DNA of 63,566 bases from Aquimarina agarilytica ZC1 (GTDB lineage Bacteria; Bacteroidota; Bacteroidia; Flavobacteriales; Flavobacteriaceae): NCBI RefSeq assembly GCF_000255455.1, contig NZ_JH621253.1, forward strand, positions 1-63,566, in the 5' to 3' direction. Below the pieces are notes generated by a model. It was given only the letters and a program-made list of their open reading frames with translations, made no database searches and was not told where the DNA came from. The position numbers were made by a program, and so were the translations under genes. Below are positions 53,631-61,238 of the stretch, one piece after another; the first letter of the stretch is position 1; every line of letters begins with the position of its first letter.

Positions 53631-54938
53631 GTGAATAATAAAAACTCTAACACATCAGTTAATCCAACTAAAAAAAGGTTTGGTATACTAGGTTTAGTAT
53701 TTATATCAGTAGTAATTAACTACTTAGATCGATCAAATATATCTGTAGCCGCAACGGCTTTATCTAACGAGCTTGATTTAGATAAAGTAAAAATGGGACT
53801 CATTTTTTCAGCTTTTGGTTGGACCTATGCTAGTTTGCAAATCCCTGGAGGCGTTATTGTTGACAAAATTCGTGCTCGAATTTTATATACATTAATATTA
53901 ATTTTATGGTCAATAGCTACGTTATTACAAGGCTTGGTAAGTTCATTTGGAGCATTAGTAGGACTTAGGGCGAGTATAGGGGTGTTTGAGGCTCCTTCAT
54001 TCCCTATAAATAATGCTATAGCAACTAAGTGGTTTCCCGAAGAAGAACGCGCATCGGCAATAGCATTTTATACTTCGGGACAATACATAGGTTTAGCTTT
54101 TCTAACTCCTTTATTAGCTTATATACAAAGTGAATTAGGATGGAGAGGCCTATTTATAATATCGGGAGTTATTGGGGTTATTTGGGCATTAATATGGTAT
54201 GTGTTTTACAGGGATCCTGAAAATCATAAAGGAGTAAATCAATCCGAATTGAATCATATTCGACAAGGAGAAATTGTAAAGAAAAAAGAAATCAAACCTT
54301 TTAAATGGAGTGACCTTAAGCATGCATTTATATATAAAAAATTATGGGGATTGTATTTAGGACAATTTTGTTTAGGATCTACGTTTATATTTTTCTTGAC
54401 ATGGTTTCCTACCTATTTGCAAGAACAAAAAGGGATTGATTTAATGAAGTCTGGAATTATGGGATCCATTCCATTTTTAGGGGCGTTCTTAGGAGTAATT
54501 ATTTCAGGCTTACTTTCCGATCGTTTAATGAAAAGAGGGATTTCAAAAGAAATTGCCAGAAAAGCTCCGGTATTGACGGGACTCTTTTTGTCATCATCAA
54601 TTATATTAGCGAATTATACGAATAGTCCCGAATTAACTATTGTTTTTTTAACCCTTGCATTTTTTGGGACAGGTTTTGCAAGTATTTCATGGGTTTTTGT
54701 ATCGACAATAGCTCCAAAAGAACATATAGGTTTGGTTGGAGGAGTATTTAACTTAATGGGAGGGTTATCGGCAGTTATTGTACCAATAGTTATTGGTATA
54801 TTGGCTAAAGATGGCAATTTTGAGCCAGCTTTGTTTTTTATTGGAATTATAGCTTTAATTGGTTTCTTTGCGTATGTTTTCCTTGTCGGAAAGGTAGAAA
54901 GAATTCAAATAGTTAGTAATGAAAACGAAAACTCATGA
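53631..54938 (+). CDS. MFS transporter, anion:cation symporter (sugar acid) family
   Basis: The 435 residues have about 12 transmembrane helices and the ACS-family features of hexuronate/galactonate transporters: 'NYLDRSNISVAATAL' in helix 1, 'FGWTYASLQIPGGVIVDKI' and 'GLRASIGVFEAPSFPINNAIATKWFPEEERASAIAFYTSG'. It should import a sugar acid together with H+. The only suitable start is GTG at 53631, as the next in-frame ATG would remove helix 1. It overlaps the dehydratase gene by 4 nt (ATGA), so it is the entry step of the same operon. Substrate galactonate is inferred from the neighbours. Confidence 0.9.
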   Translation: MNNKNSNTSVNPTKKRFGILGLVFISVVINYLDRSNISVAATALSNELDLDKVKMGLIFSAFGWTYASLQIPGGVIVDKIRARILYTLILILWSIATLLQGLVSSFGALVGLRASIGVFEAPSFPINNAIATKWFPEEERASAIAFYTSGQYIGLAFLTPLLAYIQSELGWRGLFIISGVIGVIWALIWYVFYRDPENHKGVNQSELNHIRQGEIVKKKEIKPFKWSDLKHAFIYKKLWGLYLGQFCLGSTFIFFLTWFPTYLQEQKGIDLMKSGIMGSIPFLGAFLGVIISGLLSDRLMKRGISKEIARKAPVLTGLFLSSSIILANYTNSPELTIVFLTLAFFGTGFASISWVFVSTIAPKEHIGLVGGVFNLMGGLSAVIVPIVIGILAKDGNFEPALFFIGIIALIGFFAYVFLVGKVERIQIVSNENENS

Positions 54939-56089
54939 TTAAGATAACCGCTATAAAAACATACCCAGTACGTGTCGAAAATGGAAATCAGCTTGTGGTA
55001 AAAGTTGAAACCAATGAAAATGGCATTTATGGATGGGGAGCCTCAGGCTTAAGTGGCCGGGAGTTAGCAGTTGTAGGGGCGATTAAACATTATGCCCATT
55101 TTTTAATAGGTAAAGACCCTAAGCAGATTGGTGCCCTTTGGCAGCAAATGTACAGAAGTCAATATTTTGAAGGCGGCCGTGTATTAACTGCAGCTATTTC
55201 TGCTATTGACATAGCCTTGCATGATATAAAAGGAAAATTATTAGGAGTTCCAGTTTATGAGTTATTAGGGGGGAAACAACGTGATTATGTTGAATGCTTT
55301 GCATCGTTAAAATTTGAGTCAAAAGAAGAATTAATTACCAAGGCGCAAACCCTAAAAAAGGAGGGTTTTTCGGCTATACGTTTATATGAGGCTAGTGAGG
55401 GGACAGCCCCCTATGTAGCCCGAGAATCCATGGCAAATTTGGTCGAATGGTTGCCAGCACTTCGAAAAGAAATGGGAAATGTAATGACTATTGGGATGGA
55501 TTACCATCACCGGTTAACGGTACCCGAAACAGTTTCTTTTATTAATCGAATGCCAGCAGGAACACTTGATTTTCTAGAAGAACCTATAAGAGATGAAAAT
55601 CCACAAGTATATCAAGAGCTGAGGAAAATGATAAATGTGCCCTTAGCATTGGGAGAAGAGTTTGCGAGTAAATGGCAATTTTGGCCTTATTTGAAAGATA
55701 ATATCACTCAATATGCTAGGGTTGATGTGTGTAATGTCGGTGGGCTTACCGAGGCGATGAAAGTAGTCGCTATGGCAGAAACTAATTATATTGATTTAAT
55801 GCCGCATAATCCTTTGGGGCCTATTTGTACCGCAGCAACAATACATATGTTAGCCGCATCACCTAATGTGGCTTGGTTGGAAGAGATTAATACACCTGTT
55901 GAGTGGTGTGGGACAAATAGTGAAACATTTTATCCAACACAACCTAAAATAGATGGGGCGCGTTATAAAATTTCTGATGCGCCTGGATTAGGAGTGGATT
56001 TTAATGAGGAATTGGCCATCCAATCAACATTTGAAATTAAAGAAACACCACATTTGTTCAAAAAGGATGGTTCTTTTACAAATTGGTAA
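54935..56089 (+). CDS. dgoD: D-galactonate dehydratase (enolase superfamily)
   Basis: The 384 residues form an enolase-superfamily lid and barrel. Counting residues, the metal ligands D189, E215 and E241 and the acid/base H191 and H291 sit at a constant offset of six from those I recall in E. coli DgoD (D183, E209, E235, H185, H285), in motifs 'GMDYHH', 'FLEEPI', 'LGEEF' and 'MPHNPLGP'. It should convert D-galactonate to 2-keto-3-deoxy-galactonate. A related acid such as a 3,6-anhydrogalactonate-derived one cannot be excluded. 4-nt overlap with the transporter and 12 nt before the kinase. Confidence 0.88.
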   Translation: MIKITAIKTYPVRVENGNQLVVKVETNENGIYGWGASGLSGRELAVVGAIKHYAHFLIGKDPKQIGALWQQMYRSQYFEGGRVLTAAISAIDIALHDIKGKLLGVPVYELLGGKQRDYVECFASLKFESKEELITKAQTLKKEGFSAIRLYEASEGTAPYVARESMANLVEWLPALRKEMGNVMTIGMDYHHRLTVPETVSFINRMPAGTLDFLEEPIRDENPQVYQELRKMINVPLALGEEFASKWQFWPYLKDNITQYARVDVCNVGGLTEAMKVVAMAETNYIDLMPHNPLGPICTAATIHMLAASPNVAWLEEINTPVEWCGTNSETFYPTQPKIDGARYKISDAPGLGVDFNEELAIQSTFEIKETPHLFKKDGSFTNW

Positions 56090-56101
56090 TTTAAATAGCG
56101 T

Positions 56102-57109
56102 ATGAGTTTTGTAACCTTTGGAGAATTAATGCTCCGATTAACACCAGCGTTACACGCTGAAAAACTACAAACAACAAAAGGTTTTGATGTCAATTTTGCA
56201 GGCTCGGAATCTAATGTAGCAAGTGCTTTAGCAGTATTAAATAATCAGGTATCTTTTGTAACAAAACTACCCGATCATGCTATAGGGGATAATGCCATCC
56301 AGTCTTTAAAAAAATACGGTATTAATACGAATGCTATTTTACGTGGACCAGGGAGAATTGGAACGTATTTTATTGAAATAGGTGCTTCAATTAGACCATC
56401 AAGTGTTATTTATGATCGAAAACATGCTGTTTTTAGTGAAATAGGATCCAATGAATTTGATTGGGCTACTATTTTTAAAGGAAAAAAATATTTATTTGTT
56501 TCAGGAATCACTGCAGCATTATCAAATCAATGTGCTCAAGAGTTAGTTAAATGTGTACAAGAGGCTAAAAAGCAAGGAATAGTAGTCGCTTTTGATATGA
56601 ATTACCGAAGAAAGTTATGGGCAAAAGCTTCAGATGCTCAAATTGTATTTGATGAGGTTTTATCAATGACCGATATTCTTTTTGGTAATACAGGAGCTTT
56701 AAATGACGTACATGGAATTCAACCCAAGGCAAAAGATTCTTTACAAGCAACTCTAGAAGTTATAGAAATTGCGAAACAGAAATTTGGAATCGAGAACTAT
56801 GCGTTTACCATAAGGGATCATATTTCGGCAAGTACAAATGAACTCCAAGCTGTTTTTTCTTCTCCAGTAGGGGAAGTAATTTCCAATAAATATACGGTAG
56901 GTATTTTGGATCGGTTTGGGACAGGTGATGCTTTTGCAGCGGGCTGTTTACATGGTTTAGGGAAGGGGTGGGATGCGCAACAAGTTATCGAGTTCGGAAC
57001 AGCGGCTTTTGCGTTAAAACATACTATATACGGTGATCAACATACCAGTACCGAAGCAGAAATTCAATCTATTGTTAATGGACAAACATCAGGACACGTA
57101 TTACGATGA
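56102..57109 (+). CDS. PfkB-family 2-keto-3-deoxy-sugar-acid kinase
   Basis: The 335-residue ribokinase-fold enzyme carries the N-terminal 'MSFVTFGELMLRLTP' and 'FAGSESNVASALAVL' of KDG kinases and the PfkB signature with catalytic Asp in 'DRFGTGDAFAAG'. It should phosphorylate 2-keto-3-deoxy-galactonate (or gluconate) at C6 with ATP, the second step of the pathway after DgoD. It overlaps the aldolase gene by 4 nt. The choice between galactonate and gluconate stereochemistry comes from neighbours only. Confidence 0.9.
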   Translation: MSFVTFGELMLRLTPALHAEKLQTTKGFDVNFAGSESNVASALAVLNNQVSFVTKLPDHAIGDNAIQSLKKYGINTNAILRGPGRIGTYFIEIGASIRPSSVIYDRKHAVFSEIGSNEFDWATIFKGKKYLFVSGITAALSNQCAQELVKCVQEAKKQGIVVAFDMNYRRKLWAKASDAQIVFDEVLSMTDILFGNTGALNDVHGIQPKAKDSLQATLEVIEIAKQKFGIENYAFTIRDHISASTNELQAVFSSPVGEVISNKYTVGILDRFGTGDAFAAGCLHGLGKGWDAQQVIEFGTAAFALKHTIYGDQHTSTEAEIQSIVNGQTSGHVLR

Positions 57110-57741
57110 ATAGACAACAAAAATCAGCATTTATAGCTCAAGAAAAATTGATCGCAATTATCAGATCAAAATCGCAATCTAATGTTTCTGTAATAATTGA
57201 AGCATTGGTAGATTCGGGTATTAAGGCCTTAGAAGTAACTTCGAATACAGCTGGTTTTTGTGAAGAAATAAAGAAGGCTCGATTAAAATATCCAAATGTG
57301 TTAATTGGAGCTGGAACAATTACAAATGTGAGTTTATTAAAAAAGGCAATTGATGCGGGAGCTCAATTTATAGTAACTCCTAATACAAATGCAGAGGTAG
57401 TTACCTATGCTCATCAACAGGAATTACCAGTTTTTATGGGAGCATTAACACCTACAGAAATATGTGCAGCTAATGAAGCTGGAGCCGATGTGGTAAAATT
57501 ATTTCCAGGCAATACTCAAAATATGGGGATTCCTTATTACAAAGCAATAAAAGGTCCGTTAAGCGATATTTCATTATTTGCGGTTGGTGGTATTGGATTG
57601 CATAATATTAAAGAATGGTTTGATGCTGGAATTCAAGGTGTTGGTGTAGGAGGTGGCTTAACTTCTTTAAACGAAAATAATTCAATTGAAGATATACGTA
57701 ATACAGCAAAACAGATGTTGGAAATTATAAAGGGGTATTAA
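57106..57741 (+). CDS. 2-keto-3-deoxy-6-phosphogluconate/galactonate aldolase
   Basis: The 211-residue TIM-barrel class I aldolase has the Schiff-base K131 in 'VVKLFPGN' and the general-base E43 in 'ALEVTSN', which match E. coli Eda K133 and E45 with an offset of two. It splits the phosphorylated keto-deoxy acid into pyruvate and glyceraldehyde-3-phosphate, completing the De Ley-Doudoroff-type route. 4-nt overlap with the kinase gene. Eda and DgoA enzymes are similar, so the sugar isomer is uncertain. Confidence 0.92.
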   Translation: MNRQQKSAFIAQEKLIAIIRSKSQSNVSVIIEALVDSGIKALEVTSNTAGFCEEIKKARLKYPNVLIGAGTITNVSLLKKAIDAGAQFIVTPNTNAEVVTYAHQQELPVFMGALTPTEICAANEAGADVVKLFPGNTQNMGIPYYKAIKGPLSDISLFAVGGIGLHNIKEWFDAGIQGVGVGGGLTSLNENNSIEDIRNTAKQMLEIIKGY

Positions 57742-57822
57742 GCCTTTAATAATGAAACAGAGAATAGTGTTTCAAAAGCTCTTGCTAGGCTAAAACCATC
57801 GTTTATAATTTTTTAATGCTTA

Positions 57823-58695
57823 TTAACGTGCATGTTTCCAACGTTTATGTGTCCATAAATATAATTCTGGGCGCTTTTTTATTTGCGCTTCTAAAAGGCT
57901 AATATATTTTTCGGTAGCTTCATAGTCGGGAACAGATTTTATGTTGTCAGAAATAATAACCACTTCAGCTTCATAATAACCACGTTTCACTTTGTCAACC
58001 TTTAGGTAAGCAATATTTAGATCAAGTTTTTTTGCTAATACTTCGCCACCAACAAAAACCGGAACTTCTTGATTCATAAAATGCGACCAATAGGTGTTTC
58101 CCCATGCTTTTGGACTTTGATCAGCAACAAGACCATAAATACTGCCTCCAGCATTTTTGCGCTCTTTACTTATGGCATAACGTACAATTTTGTTATTGGG
58201 AACAATATCGGCACCAAAACGACCTCTAATTTTTTTTGCTAGTTTGTCAAAACTTAAATTTCGGATAGGTTTATAAACACCTACACTTTTAAATGAGGTA
58301 CTTAAATCAATGCAATTTCCCCATTCGTAGCTTGCATAATGTCCTGCTAAAAGCACATAACTTTTGCCACTAGCCTCTAATTTTCTTAAAGATTCGGTAT
58401 TAATGAATTTAAAGTGCTTTTTTGTTGTTTTGTCAGAAATAGAAATTGATTTAACCATTTCTAAAAACATATCACACATGTGTTTATAAAATTTACCTCT
58501 AATTTTTTTAATTTCTTCTTTAGATTTTTCAGGAAAAGCATTTCGAAGATTTGTGGTAACTACTTTTTTGCGATACTGAAAAATTCGATAAACGATAAAA
58601 CATATAATATCTGATAACAAATAAAATAGCTTCCAAGGTAAAATGGAAACCAACCATAAAAAAGGAAAAATTAACCAGTAAACTAGTGTGTGCAT
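57823..58695 (-). CDS. LpxL/HtrB-like lysophospholipid/lipid A acyltransferase
   Basis: The 290 residues have an N-terminal membrane helix and the acyltransferase motif HX4E: H119-Y-A-S-Y-E124 in 'LLAGHYASYEW', with 'VADQSPKAWGNTYWSHFMNQEVPVFVGGEVLAKKL' as the second block typical of lipid A biosynthesis acyltransferases. It probably adds a secondary acyl chain to lipid A or another lipid on the inner membrane. It is divergent from the rhomboid gene over a shared ~55-nt promoter region. Confidence 0.88.
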   Translation of the reverse strand: MHTLVYWLIFPFLWLVSILPWKLFYLLSDIICFIVYRIFQYRKKVVTTNLRNAFPEKSKEEIKKIRGKFYKHMCDMFLEMVKSISISDKTTKKHFKFINTESLRKLEASGKSYVLLAGHYASYEWGNCIDLSTSFKSVGVYKPIRNLSFDKLAKKIRGRFGADIVPNNKIVRYAISKERKNAGGSIYGLVADQSPKAWGNTYWSHFMNQEVPVFVGGEVLAKKLDLNIAYLKVDKVKRGYYEAEVVIISDNIKSVPDYEATEKYISLLEAQIKKRPELYLWTHKRWKHAR

Positions 58696-58702
58696 TGTTT
58701 AA

Positions 58703-58732
58703 TTGTTTGCAACAAAGATATAAGTATATTTG
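58703..58732. promoter_or_regulatory. Overlapping divergent promoters (rhomboid + / acyltransferase -)
   Basis: On the plus strand, TTG (58703-58705), a 19-nt spacer and TATATTTG (58725-58732) match TTG-N-TAnnTTTG. On the minus strand, TATCTTTG (complement of 58713-58720) is a second -7 box for the acyltransferase gene. Confidence 0.5.
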
Positions 58733-58750
58733 AACAATAAATATCAAATT

Positions 58751-59401
58751 ATGCCAAACCTAAATAATGTTGTTTTACTACTTATTGTAGCTAATGGGAT
58801 CATGTCAATGACAGGCTTTACTAATTTTGAATTTTTTGAAAAGTATAAGTTTAATATTAATGCGATACAGAAAGGGGATAAAATAAGAATGTTTAGTTCG
58901 GGTTTTTTGCATGCCGATTGGTCACATTTGATATTTAATATGTATACGTTGTATATTTTTTCGCCCATAGTGATTAGCTTTTTAGGAAATTTAAATTATC
59001 TCATCATTTATGTAGCTAGTTTGGGTTTAGGAAGTGCTTTTTCGTACCTGTTTCATAAAAATGAACCCCATTACAGTGCTATTGGTGCAAGTGGAGCAGT
59101 TTCTGGAATATTATACGCTTCAATATTATTATATCCTCAAATGGAATTATTTATTATGTTTATACCTATTCCTATTCCGGCATATGTTTTTGGAATTGGA
59201 TACTTATTATATTCAATTTATGGGATGCGCAGCAATCGTGATAATATAGGTCATGATGCTCATTTTGGAGGTGCAGTAGCAGGATATATAGTCACTTTAG
59301 CATTACAGCCAAGTTTATTTCAAACCAGTCAGTTAATGGTTTTTTTATTGGCAGTTCCTATTATTTTACTATATGTTTTATATAAAACTGGTAAAATTTA
59401 A
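58751..59401 (+). CDS. Rhomboid family intramembrane serine protease
   Basis: The 216 residues have six predicted membrane helices and the rhomboid Ser-His dyad: S114 in 'GASGAVSG' and H171 in 'HDAHFGGAVAGY', plus 'HADWSHLIFNMYTL' on the first loop. It cleaves membrane-spanning substrates; these are unknown here. A TTG at 58730 would extend the N-terminus by seven residues but lies on the -7 box, so the ATG at 58751 is used. Confidence 0.9.
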   Translation: MPNLNNVVLLLIVANGIMSMTGFTNFEFFEKYKFNINAIQKGDKIRMFSSGFLHADWSHLIFNMYTLYIFSPIVISFLGNLNYLIIYVASLGLGSAFSYLFHKNEPHYSAIGASGAVSGILYASILLYPQMELFIMFIPIPIPAYVFGIGYLLYSIYGMRSNRDNIGHDAHFGGAVAGYIVTLALQPSLFQTSQLMVFLLAVPIILLYVLYKTGKI

Positions 59402-59499
59402 GAAAGAAAATAATAATGGTGTTAAAAAATTAAATGTTCATGTTTATGGGCATCGTAAAACATAATGAATAGCATAGTATAATAAATCAATGTAAATAG

Positions 59500-59507
59500 T
59501 ATATTTG
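59500..59507 (+). promoter_or_regulatory. Probable -7 box upstream of ilvC
   Basis: TATATTTG matches the flavobacterial -7 consensus and lies 35 nt before the ilvC start. No clear TTG -33 element is present at the usual distance. Confidence 0.4.
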
Positions 59508-59541
59508 CACAAAATTTAGATACTTAATTAAAGAAAAAATA

Positions 59542-61017
59542 ATGGCTAATTATTTTAATACACTATCGTTAAGAGACCAGTTAACGCAACTAGGTAAATG
59601 TAGATTTATGGATTCATCAGAATTTACTGATGGCGTAAAAGCATTACTAGGTAAAAAAATAGTAATTGTTGGTTGTGGAGCACAAGGTTTAAACCAAGGT
59701 TTAAACATGAAGGATTCAGGTTTGGATATTTCTTATGCATTACGTGATGCTGCAATAGCAGAAAAGCGTCAGTCATACTTGAATGCAACGGAAAATGGTT
59801 TTGTAGCAGGAACTTACCAAGAGTTAATTCCTACTGCAGATGTGGTGATTAATTTAACTCCAGACAAACAGCATACAGCTGTGGTAACTGCGGTTATGCC
59901 ATTAATGAAAAAAGGAGCAACATTAACCTATTCTCACGGTTTTAATATTGTTGAAGAAGGAATGCAGATCCGTGAAGATTTAACAGTAATCATGGTAGCA
60001 CCTAAGTCTCCAGGTTCTGAAGTACGTGAGGAGTATAAAAGAGGATTTGGTGTACCTACTTTGATTGCAGTACACGAAGAAAATGATCCAGAAGGAAGAG
60101 GATGGGCTGAAGCAAAAGCTTATGCAGTAGCTACAGGAGGTGATAGAGCGGGAGTGTTAGCTTCTTCGTTTATTGCCGAAGTAAAGTCTGACCTTATGGG
60201 AGAGCAAACTATTCTTTGTGGTTTATTGCAAACAGGATCTATTTTATGTTTTGATAAAATGGTTGAAGAAGGGATTGATGCAGGTTATGCTTCTAAATTA
60301 ATTCAGTACGGATGGGAAACTATTACCGAGGGATTAAAATACGGAGGAATCACTAATATGATGGACCGTTTGAGTAATGTAGCTAAAATCAAAGCTTTTG
60401 AACTTTCAGAAGAATTAAAAGATATCATGCGTCCATTATTCAACAAACATATGGATGATATTATCGAAGGTGAGTTTTCAAAAACAATGATGGAAGACTG
60501 GGCTAATGATGATAAAAATTTATTAGGTTGGAGAGCAGCTACTGGTGAAACTAATTTTGAAAAAACTCCAGCAGGAGATGTTGAAATTAGTGAACAAGAA
60601 TACTATGACAATGGAGTGTTAATGGTAGCTATGGTAAGAGCAGGTGTAGAGTTGGCTTTTGAAGCAATGACTGAAGCTGGTATTATTGAGGAATCTGCAT
60701 ACTACGAGTCGTTACACGAAACGCCACTTATTGCAAATACGATTGCTCGTAAAAAATTATTTGAAATGAATCGAGTAATTTCTGATACTGCAGAGTACGG
60801 ATGTTACTTATTTGATCATGCATGTAAGCCTTTATTAAAAGACTTTATGGCTAAAGTTTCAACTGATGTTATCGGTAAGCCTTATGCTAAGGATAACGGT
60901 GCTGGAGTAAGCAATGCCGAGTTATTAAAAGTAAATGATATTGTACGTAACCACCCAATCGAAATTATTGGAGAAGAATTGCGTGAGGCTATGACAGCAA
61001 TGAAGCCAATTGTATAG
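59542..61017 (+). CDS. ilvC: Ketol-acid reductoisomerase (long, class II)
   Basis: The 491 residues fit the long E. coli-like KARI: the NADPH-binding Rossmann start '[23 protein letters not shown]', '[11 protein letters not shown]', '[29 protein letters not shown]' and the knotted C-terminal domain with duplicated Mg2+-binding repeats ('[14 protein letters not shown]'). It converts 2-acetolactate or 2-aceto-2-hydroxybutyrate to dihydroxy acids in valine, leucine and isoleucine synthesis. Its keto-acid products also feed ketopantoate through panB elsewhere in the window. Single gene with promoter box and terminator; other ilv genes are not present here. Confidence 0.97.
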   Translation: MANYFNTLSLRDQLTQLGKCRFMDSSEFTDGVKALLGKKIVIVGCGAQGLNQGLNMKDSGLDISYALRDAAIAEKRQSYLNATENGFVAGTYQELIPTADVVINLTPDKQHTAVVTAVMPLMKKGATLTYSHGFNIVEEGMQIREDLTVIMVAPKSPGSEVREEYKRGFGVPTLIAVHEENDPEGRGWAEAKAYAVATGGDRAGVLASSFIAEVKSDLMGEQTILCGLLQTGSILCFDKMVEEGIDAGYASKLIQYGWETITEGLKYGGITNMMDRLSNVAKIKAFELSEELKDIMRPLFNKHMDDIIEGEFSKTMMEDWANDDKNLLGWRAATGETNFEKTPAGDVEISEQEYYDNGVLMVAMVRAGVELAFEAMTEAGIIEESAYYESLHETPLIANTIARKKLFEMNRVISDTAEYGCYLFDHACKPLLKDFMAKVSTDVIGKPYAKDNGAGVSNAELLKVNDIVRNHPIEIIGEELREAMTAMKPIV

Positions 61018-61071
61018 TTTAAATTTTTAATTGAAGGGTGATTTCCTAAAATTTTAGATAAACATAAATTT

Positions 61072-61105
61072 AAAAACCGATTACTTTAGTTAGTGATCGG
61101 TTTTT
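61072..61105 (+). terminator. Terminator of ilvC
   Basis: AAAAACCGATTACT (61072-61085) pairs with AGTGATCGGTTTTT (61092-61105) with one G-T pair and ends in a T-run. Confidence 0.9.
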
Positions 61106-61238
61106 GTGTTTTATGGCTTCTCAATAAATGAATTGATTTTATGGAGTATAGGGTTATTTTAACGTGTTTTTATGTTATTTTATTGAAACTTCTTTAGTGT
61201 TTAGTATACAAGTTTTATAGATTTGGCGTTTTATTAAC

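Noticed and set aside
44490..57741. Full polysaccharide utilisation locus
   Set aside because: No SusC, SusD or hybrid two-component regulator was found, and the GH16 gene is separated by its own terminator from the galactonate operon.
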